Of a stretch of 64,000 nt of DNA, positions 56,610-64,000 are shown in pieces (position 1 is the stretch's first letter; each line of letters opens with the position of its first letter). The notes under the pieces were generated by a model. That model worked only from the letters and a program-made list of their open reading frames with translations. It did no database searches and was not told the DNA's origin. Made by a program: the position numbers and the translations under genes. Source of the DNA: Protula sp. h YS-2021 (taxonomy: Eukaryota > Annelida > Polychaeta > Sabellida > Serpulidae); the NCBI GenBank assembly GCA_949752745.1, contig OX457029.1, positions 46,172,000-46,235,999 on the forward strand. Reading direction: 5' to 3'.

Positions 56610-59600
56610 GTCCCTCCTCCCCCTCCATTCGCGGGGTTTTAGAGAATGTTTATGATCTCATTTGAACTGAAATCAAGTTTTTTCTTCTGCCTTTCTTCTT
56701 CTTCTTTTGGAAAGTTCTTTTCCGTCACACGTTCTTTTACGAGCAAAGGTGTAATTCACGTTCTAAGCCGGGACTATTCGAGCTGCGATGAGAAAATTGT
56801 ATTCCAGCTTTTGTGATATTTTTTAAGTTGCAATTAAAAACCAATGTAAAAGCTGAGACCGCGAATTACATTTTTGCTTGTGAAACAGCCTTTTACTAAT
56901 ACAAAACGTCAGTTTCATTTTTCAAGGAAAGGAATTGTGACATTAATTGAAACGCCTTTGAAATCCTGTAACCATCAGGCCTTTCTGCCTTTAATACTTA
57001 TAAGAACATTTCACTGCTGCAATTGGGTGATAATTTTTTTTTCTATTTTTTTTTTATATCCTGTTTAAAATCAAACATAATTGAGGTTCAAGCTCATTCC
57101 AGGAAGAAGTCGGTGCCAGTTCAAGCCTCAAATCATATCAAAAATATCTCAGGACTCGTCGTAACTCCAATGCTGTGTCATCCTGATAGTTCTGAACTAT
57201 AAAAATTATTTATAATTTAACTCTTTTCGCAATATCTCTTATAAAGTAATGCTGGCGGTTAATTGTTTAATGTAAAGTGACATTTTCCTTCTATAACTTA
57301 AATGCAAAACGAAGTGTTTTTTTTTCACTTATAATAGAACAATAACGATATAAATCAGGAGACGAGCAATCATAAGACACTGTATAATAAGAATTTAGGT
57401 GAACGTATGAAGAATCGTTTTCACTATTATTGCCGAATATCAGCAATTACTTAAAGATATATAAAATGGAATTTCAAATATAAAAATGTCAGTTTATGTT
57501 TTGATATACTTGATTCAGTTTAAAGTATAGGTATCTGAATTTTTCTCAAAAGAGATTTTTCTTAAAGTAAAGATATCTGAAATTATATTTTAGATATCAG
57601 AAACAGAAAGGTTTGATTGTCAGCAACAATAACGCTAAGAATTCTTTCTAATACAGAGTCGGTTCTTTCTCACAACCTATGAAACTGTTAGTTTACACAG
57701 TAATTTGAATTTCCACTCAAGTTGTCTGCCATCTGGGACAAAAAAAGTTTTGTAATCTTCCTAAGTAATAAATAGACAACCCATAGAATGAACTGCTGGT
57801 TAAATTCACTGAGTGCACTGATAAATTTGCTTTAATGCTGTGGGAATGAGTTAGCATGGCGACGGAAAGCTTCTTCACGCAGCATCTTATGTCGACCATA
57901 TCAACAATAAACTTACAAGGCAATGCAGTGCTACATAGTTCAGTACAAGAAAAAAGAAGACGTAGAAGAAAAGCAGGGAGCAGAGGGAAGAAGAAGAAGA
58001 AGAAGAAGAAGAAGAAAAGCAGGAGAAGGAGAAGGAGGAGAAAAATAAAATGGACTCTTTGGCTTATAATTTTGTCATTAAAATTAAAAGGAGCACAAAA
58101 AAGTTTCGAAACTGTGTAGCGAGTAACGTGCGGTGATCTCGAGTCAGCAGTGCTCACAGCAGATGCAAGGACGAAACAGCAAACCTTTGACAAGAGAAAA
58201 GCACTGATAAGTAATGTAGAAGGCAAAACTTTGATAGACATTTTGCGCATCATTTACGTATTTCAATTAAAGTATTAACGACATCTCAAGTTATTTGTAA
58301 TCTTACGTTTTTTAGCCATGTGAAATTCAGTTGCTAACCTGATATATGTCGATGTCAAAATTTCGGTGTAATTCTTTGATTCACTTGAAATCTTTATCAC
58401 ATCTAGTGACTCAAATTTCATTATCAACACTTAAATATAATTTATTTAGTTCCACACTTCATTTTATTATTTTTTCCTTATTCTGCTTAACAGTTTGCCC
58501 TTTCCACGATATCAACTTAATTGTTAATAATCAAACCTTTGCTCCTTTCTACAATTAAATAGATAATTTGATTTTTTGTCAGCAAATCATCCTAATGCAA
58601 TACGGGAAAATATTTAATTGATTTTGGGGGCACAAGAGGACGATTAAATATGCTGTTGCAAATTGCCAAATAAGACTAGAGATGTTCTTCTTCTGTATAA
58701 CCCCTACATTATAATTCACTTCTCTACGATCCTTCTATTCAAACAAGTATTTACTGTACATAACAGGTTCCATTCCTGTTTCATAGAAAAATGATACTAT
58801 TTTAATATAAATCTGTAATTAGTTAATTACAAGAATTTGCTTGAACGGTGTGGAAACACAAGATATGTATTCTCAGTTTTGCTCAAGGGAAACCAAGTCG
58901 TTCTTCTTTTAGTTTTACATGAAAAAAGTAAAATTCTAAGCATGGCCCACTACTTCTCAGTCAGTTAGATGTAGCAAAAATTTCTGGTTGATTGTTGCGA
59001 TCCAACAATTGATCTTGTCACTCTGAAGGTGGCTTCATTTGATTTATGCTTAATGAAGCCTGGAGTGTGTTTTGAAAGAAAAATTTGCTTTACAGAAAAT
59101 CCAGTTTTGGTGGCACTGAAGCAAGCTTTCGTGATGTTCAGAATCCACCAGTGGACATGATATTAAATTAAACAGCATATGGTAACTAATGGTAATAATT
59201 TAAGTACCATATGTACCACTTGTGTGGTCTTCAGAGGCTATTGAGGTAATATTGATAGCATATGTAGCACTCTTGGGGTCTTCACAGGCCACTGCGGAGC
59301 TTCCTTTGTTACTTCGCGATAGATGATAATTAATAGGTCACTCCGTTTAGTAAGCAAACAGGATGGGATGAAAGGAAAAGAGCAAGGGCTATGTGATCAC
59401 GTTCCATTAAAATCATGGAAAACGCATTCAGTATTTTTGTGAAGAAGTAAAATATGTTTCTATTGCCTAATATTTACTGTTGATTTTGTTTTAAATTTGT
59501 CTGCTTTGTACTCTACAGTTTGCGCTGTCATTTAAATGTAATTAGCTGAATTTTAAATTAATAATCCCAGTTGATAATTTCGACGTTAACAATGATTTAG

Positions 59601-61340
59601 AAATCTGATTTATGTTTATGCCGTAGATATAAGTGTAGCATATATAGATTACTGTATTATTTATATGTGTTCCACTCGTGATCATGTTCATTAAGGGTAG
59701 AAAGATAACAAAACAATGCTTTGTCTATCGCTGATTCCAAAATGATTCCACTCGTGTACGCCTTCTTATGTTTATTATTCGGATTATTAAGACAAATACA
59801 TTCTCTTACTTAATTTTATTAACAAAATTATAAATAAAAATGACAGCGTTCAAATATTAACAGTGAAATAGCTCAATTATTAACATTAACATTGATAGTT
59901 AAGGGGGTGATAGTAAGATGTCAAAAGGGTGTAAAATGAGGATTAGCATCGAACCTTTTCAATAATTTCTTTCCTATGCACCTAGGGATTGCTTTTCATT
60001 AGAAAAAGTAAAACAAAAGTATCAACTTTCTGTTAATTTCATATCATAGCTGATATTGTTAACCTCAACTTGTAGTAAATTCAATACTTAGTAATGTGCT
60101 GTTGGTAGAATTGTTTACTTTTTACATTAGCGTGGAACCCGTCTTACGCTTGTGACGTACTGCATATTTACGAGTACCTTATGAAGAAGGAGTAGCTACA
60201 ATACATTATTACAGAAACCATAAACCAATCTTGTAAAGGTTCTTTTGCTACCTTTACTTGAAATATTCTGGAACATTTACCTTGAGAACTTATTGCATTC
60301 TATATGATTTGTTTACATTTGATTAGAGTAATAATTGCAAGGAATTTGCAATTGAGAAAAATATCTGCAGTTTTAATTAGTACTTTGCAATAGAATTTTA
60401 ATTACTCTTTCTGCTTCTAAAAAAGTAATCATCCCATATTCCATTTAAGTGATTTAATCAGAAAAAAGTCATTTTATCCCATTAGTTCTACATCAGGAGC
60501 ACAAATTTAATAATTGACAAACAAAAATTAACAACAAAATCATGATAGGCAAGATAAAAGAGTCTCACAACACGATATGACAAGAGTAATTAAATTAAGT
60601 CAGGTAGAAAAGTAAGAGACAATTAGCAAAAAATTTCTGTGAACAAAATTTTAAAAATATTAATAGCGTTATTAGAAGACTATAATTAATAAGTAGTAGT
60701 CGTATGCATATGTGTTTTTTCTATCTGCATTAGCAGTGGTTGAAAACATTTACTTGAACCCAGAAATAGGAGAGATGGGAGATCGGACTACTTTTGCTCA
60801 GTGACAAGCGGGGTCTGATTCTCGTGGTTCTGGTGGCCGTCATTTTAAACTTCATGTAAGAAGTATATAATATTGCGGATGTGTGATATTGTGTTATTTG
60901 CACAATAGGCAAATATAAAAAAACACACTTTGTCTGTGGACACTCGTAGGTTTTTTCTCAGTTGTCAGAAACTATAATGCCAAGCTTTTAAACAGTGAAA
61001 TCATCTGCGGTACAGAAGTGAACTGTTTAATTATTTTTGAAATCGGCTCAAAACAGACGCATTTGCACCTTTTTTGCTAAAAATTTATAAGTAATCACAC
61101 ATTTTGCATCGATGTTAGAGTTTTGTGTAGGCAATTTCTCAGAAGCTAGGCTTTTATTGGGATATGTAACGTTGTTTTACTTGTTATTTTTGCATTATGA
61201 TTTTAAAATTTGGTGCAAAGAAGTTCTCAGAAGCTATAAGATCCAGTTTAAAAGTTAAAAAATTATTAGGAAATGTTTTGAACAGTCTTCAGTAGTTAAA
61301 GCCACAATAAACAACAAATAGTTTATTGAATTCCAAGTTT
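56610..61340. other. Long gene-free AT-rich stretch
   Basis: Contains the purine tract at 57946-58047 and a diverged 54-bp duplication around 59205-59300 (catatgta.cact.....ggtcttca.aggc). No exon, RNA gene or mobile element recognised. Confidence 0.5.
57946..58047. repeat. Polypurine tract with (AAG)n core
   Basis: About 100 bases almost wholly A/G, with about nine AAG units in the middle. It can form triplex DNA. The lysine/arginine-rich (plus) and phenylalanine/leucine-rich (minus) readings across it are artefacts. Confidence 0.95.
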
Positions 61341-61344
61341 TGTT

Positions 61345-61440
61345 GAACTCATGATTAGCGGTAGTAAAACCAACCAAATTTGGCAGAGACATAATGTACA
61401 GACAAAATTCATTAATATTTTATATACACAAATGGACCAT
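61345..61440 (+). repeat. Dispersed repeat family B, copy 4 (partial)
   Basis: 'ttgaactcatgattagcggtagtaaaaccaacc' (segments), then AAATTTGGCAGAGACATAAT identical to copy 3. The hairpin end is missing. Family C copy 2 follows. Confidence 0.75.
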
Positions 61441-61519
61441 CAGGCCATTTTTGTTGATTTGCAATTACTTTTTCAGTGAATCTGCAGCAAACTTTCTAAG
61501 GGGTCGTTTTGCTCCCGTT

Positions 61520-62072
61520 GCCTAAATAAAAGAGGAGAGGCTCCGGTCCATTATTTTCACAACGTCCACCTACCGACTTATTTAAACGTTAGAAGAGTGA
61601 CATAAAAACGTCAAGAAATATTAATCACATCACCGTCTAGACCATGACAGTGGTCATTGCTCCGTCAAAGTTCCCTTTGTGTCATCAGGTAACACAGGAT
61701 ATGCATGAAGTCAATTTCAAATTTAGGCGGTAAAAAACTGTCGCGCGAATATATGTTATACTTTATGTCCCAAGCTTAGTCAGTTTTCAAAGCAACTACT
61801 CATTACCAGTAACAGCCTTAAATTCCCTGTCAGCATTAACAGAGCTATGTATTTATTTCGTTTATTTCTTTTCTTTTCGATTGTTGAATGGATGTTAAAG
61901 ATGTTGAGTAGGTGTTGATTTATGGTCGCACAAGATGTCACAAACAAATCACAATGGGATTTAATGTTTCGGAAGTGAGTTTTTTGCAGGCAAAACCAAC
62001 GTCTCTACATCGTTGCTTATCCAACGTCTATTCGACGCTGTGTTGGAGACGTTGATCTCCCTACTCGGTAGC
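61520..62072 (+). repeat. Dispersed repeat family C, copy 2
   Basis: Collinear with 49184-49880 from TCACAACGTCCACCTACC (61557) to 'acgctgtgttggagacgttgatct' (about 62035). Substitutions and indels are many and the frame is not conserved. Confidence 0.85.
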
Positions 62073-62079
62073 GAAAATG

Positions 62080-64000
62080 ATCTTATTTGATTATGCGCTT
62101 AGTGTATGTTTCCTCAACATTATAGTGTGGATAGTGTGCCTTAACTTAACAAAGCGATAGATATGCATCTTATTCAGTTATGACGCCTCTTGCAAAATGA
62201 AAAACGCCTGGCATTTATATTCCATAACTAAATTAATGTTGAGAATATATAAAATATTTAATAACAGAATTGAAATTTTTACTAACTGCCCACTTCATTT
62301 TGATAGAATCACAGTGTCAGTTCGTTTCTTTTTATCTGACGCAGCCTTGTTTAGAAACATCGTTGTAAAATCACTGTGGGCCACCTACATACCATGTAAA
62401 GATTGGATCACCTGCATTGCATGTAAACAAAATTATTCATCTAATGTAGGGTAATTTATTAAACTGTTCTATATGTTTTAGTTGTCGTCGTAATGGCATT
62501 AATACACGATCTAGGCTCTTGATTGACACCTACGATATAGGCTTCGTGAATAAATGAGGCCTGGGTCCTGTCAATTGTATAAACACTGACAGCTGAATTA
62601 ACCCCACACAGCTCAAAACATTTTATATCCTCCAAATTTAATTTATTCACTGTTAGGACGTCACCAAATACTTCATTGAAATAAAATCTAGCAGTTTGAA
62701 TACATTAAAATACATAAAAGGCAATTACGTATTTACTTAAGTCTCACTGGTCTTTCATTTATTGTACCTGAATTGAGGTGTGACATTAAATAGTGGAAAT
62801 TTAAGCTTGCAATGAGAATTACGTTGTTCAATAGCCTGATGTTGGAAAATCAATTATGGTTGTGTTTATATGAGTCTGTGCAAGTCAAACATTCAAGCAC
62901 GTTCCGTGAAAAGGGGCTTGATGGCATAGTCCTCCTTTAATCTGCTGTTTTAAATAACCTAGCAGAAGAAGAAGAAGAAAATGCTAGCACCTTTTTCTGA
63001 AATACTTACTTGAAGACAATTATTGGGTCCTATAGGGCAAATGACAGTCATGAATCATTGCAACTTGTGAATTTATTTCCAACAATGCCACACAGCTAAA
63101 ACCACTTGAGAAATCGGCCTGAATGTGACCGCCCTTCTATTTGCAGTGGACTAGTTAAATCCTTTTTACACTGTTTTGCGTTGAACAATGCAATACAATT
63201 ATTTGTGTGGATTGACTTTCGTAGTGATTACTAGATCGATTGCACATAGCATTGCTATTGTTTACCTGAGGTCTGTTTGCCTTAGTTTGACTCGTTGTAT
63301 TTGGACTGTATTATCATCATTCACAAACAAAAATAGGATCTTTCAAGTTTTGTAATACCATCAATATATATGAGGTAGTTTCTGAACAATTAAGAACGTA
63401 GAACTGAAAATGAGACTGCAGTCCGGCAAAAATTACTTGTTTGTTATAAATGACGGCTTTTTATCTGCTCTCTTTTGAGGTTCTTGGAAAATCACGAGCT
63501 TTTAATGTCTTCTAAATATGTTAGTTAAACGGTTTTACTTGAGAAGACAGTGCTCAAAGCATTCTCTAACTATTGGTCCAATACACGGGATAGAAAAGAA
63601 ACATAAATGCCATGTTTTAGATCTTAAGATTTTTTAAATCTAGAGTCTATCAGTTAATAAAAGGGGGTTTGAAATGTTGTTTTTATATGTTTTTCATATA
63701 TTCGATCCCTTGTTGTTTTTTTATTTTATTTATTCGATCCCTTACTTATATCACATATTGTATGGCCTTTCTGAGACACGGATCAGTCATGGGATAAAAG
63801 AGGCATCTTAGAGATTAAGTCACCACTCGAGTTAGATGGTTTATGTCCATATCTAGGAGTATAAAATAGTTGGAGCATATTTTTCCAAATTTGCAGATTT
63901 TTCGCAGATAGTTTCAAACCCGAGTGTACAAGTAAGCGTTATGGTATTGCAGTTTGAGCGATTGCAGGTAGATACAATGGGCCTTATATTTGCCAGAGAC
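62080..64000. other. Gene-free stretch to window end
   Basis: AT-rich. Open frames at 62197-62454 and 62459-62650 lack domains or splice signals. An (AGA)5 run lies at 62965-62980. Nothing else recognised. Confidence 0.5.

Noticed and set aside
57717..58253. 178-codon minus-strand frame and 87-codon plus-strand frame
   Set aside because: Both are carried by the polypurine/polypyrimidine (AAG)n tract and lose coding character outside it.
1..64000. CRISPR array, bacterial contamination or prokaryotic operon
   Set aside because: No regularly spaced identical repeats with unique spacers, no long dense ORFs and no ribosome-binding sites; content is that of an animal genome.

Overview
The window reads as nuclear DNA of a multicellular animal, most likely a marine invertebrate and plausibly a mollusc or other lophotrochozoan. 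It is AT-rich and has no operons with ribosome-binding sites. Long open frames are rare and mostly fall on low-complexity DNA. It is crowded with decayed DNA transposons, one CR1/L2/Jockey-type retrotransposon tail, fold-back elements, minisatellites and microsatellites. The one convincing host coding segment ends in an AAG|GTAA splice donor. The organism is inferred from this style and not from any host gene I can name. Most of the 64 kb is intergenic or intronic.

Left part (1-16.5 kb). A dispersed repeat rich in GGTCAAGGTCA (family A) occurs at 1.2-2.2 kb and 10-10.7 kb. Between 2.5 and 5.1 kb lies a serine/proline/arginine-coding minisatellite of 36- and 72-bp units. A 1,092-bp transposon (2993-4084) splits it, with terminal inverted repeats and a CCGG target duplication, and removing it rejoins one reading frame. 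A fold-back element built of TTTCGGCCCAAGACG units (6.06-6.59 kb), a Tigger relic (7485-8407) and a C-rich-ended inverted-repeat element (8422-8987) follow. A 632-bp minus-strand coding exon at 15844-16475 is the best host gene evidence. Its product is unrecognised, acidic/proline-rich, with RxRxxT and SP/TP sites, and its other exons are not visible here.

Middle (16.5-45.8 kb). This is mostly unassigned AT-rich DNA with compound CTA/ATA microsatellites, a small inverted-repeat element (23710-23831) and a truncated non-LTR reverse-transcriptase tail (25.6-26.5 kb, minus). Hairpin-plus-body repeats (family B) also occur. The most unusual locus is a decayed, intronless two-gene cassette at 38.08-39.77 kb. 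It has a TATA box, a gene A of unknown family containing a 336-bp internal duplication, an overlapping gene B with two PC4-like single-stranded-DNA-binding domains plus a cysteine-rich tail, and then an AATAAA. It looks like the remains of a mobile or virus-like unit. A second Tigger relic with TA target duplications lies at 44773-45784.

Right part (45.8-64 kb). Families B and C occur together twice (48.3-49.9 and 61.3-62.1 kb). A GACGTC-rich repeat lies at 53.6-54.1 kb, a mixed-composition block with a possible ancient pseudogene at 55.7-56.6 kb, and otherwise unassigned AT-rich DNA. No functional mobile element, rRNA, convincing tRNA or CRISPR array was seen. The annotation was made by eye, so exon boundaries and repeat edges are approximate except where target duplications or terminal repeats define them.
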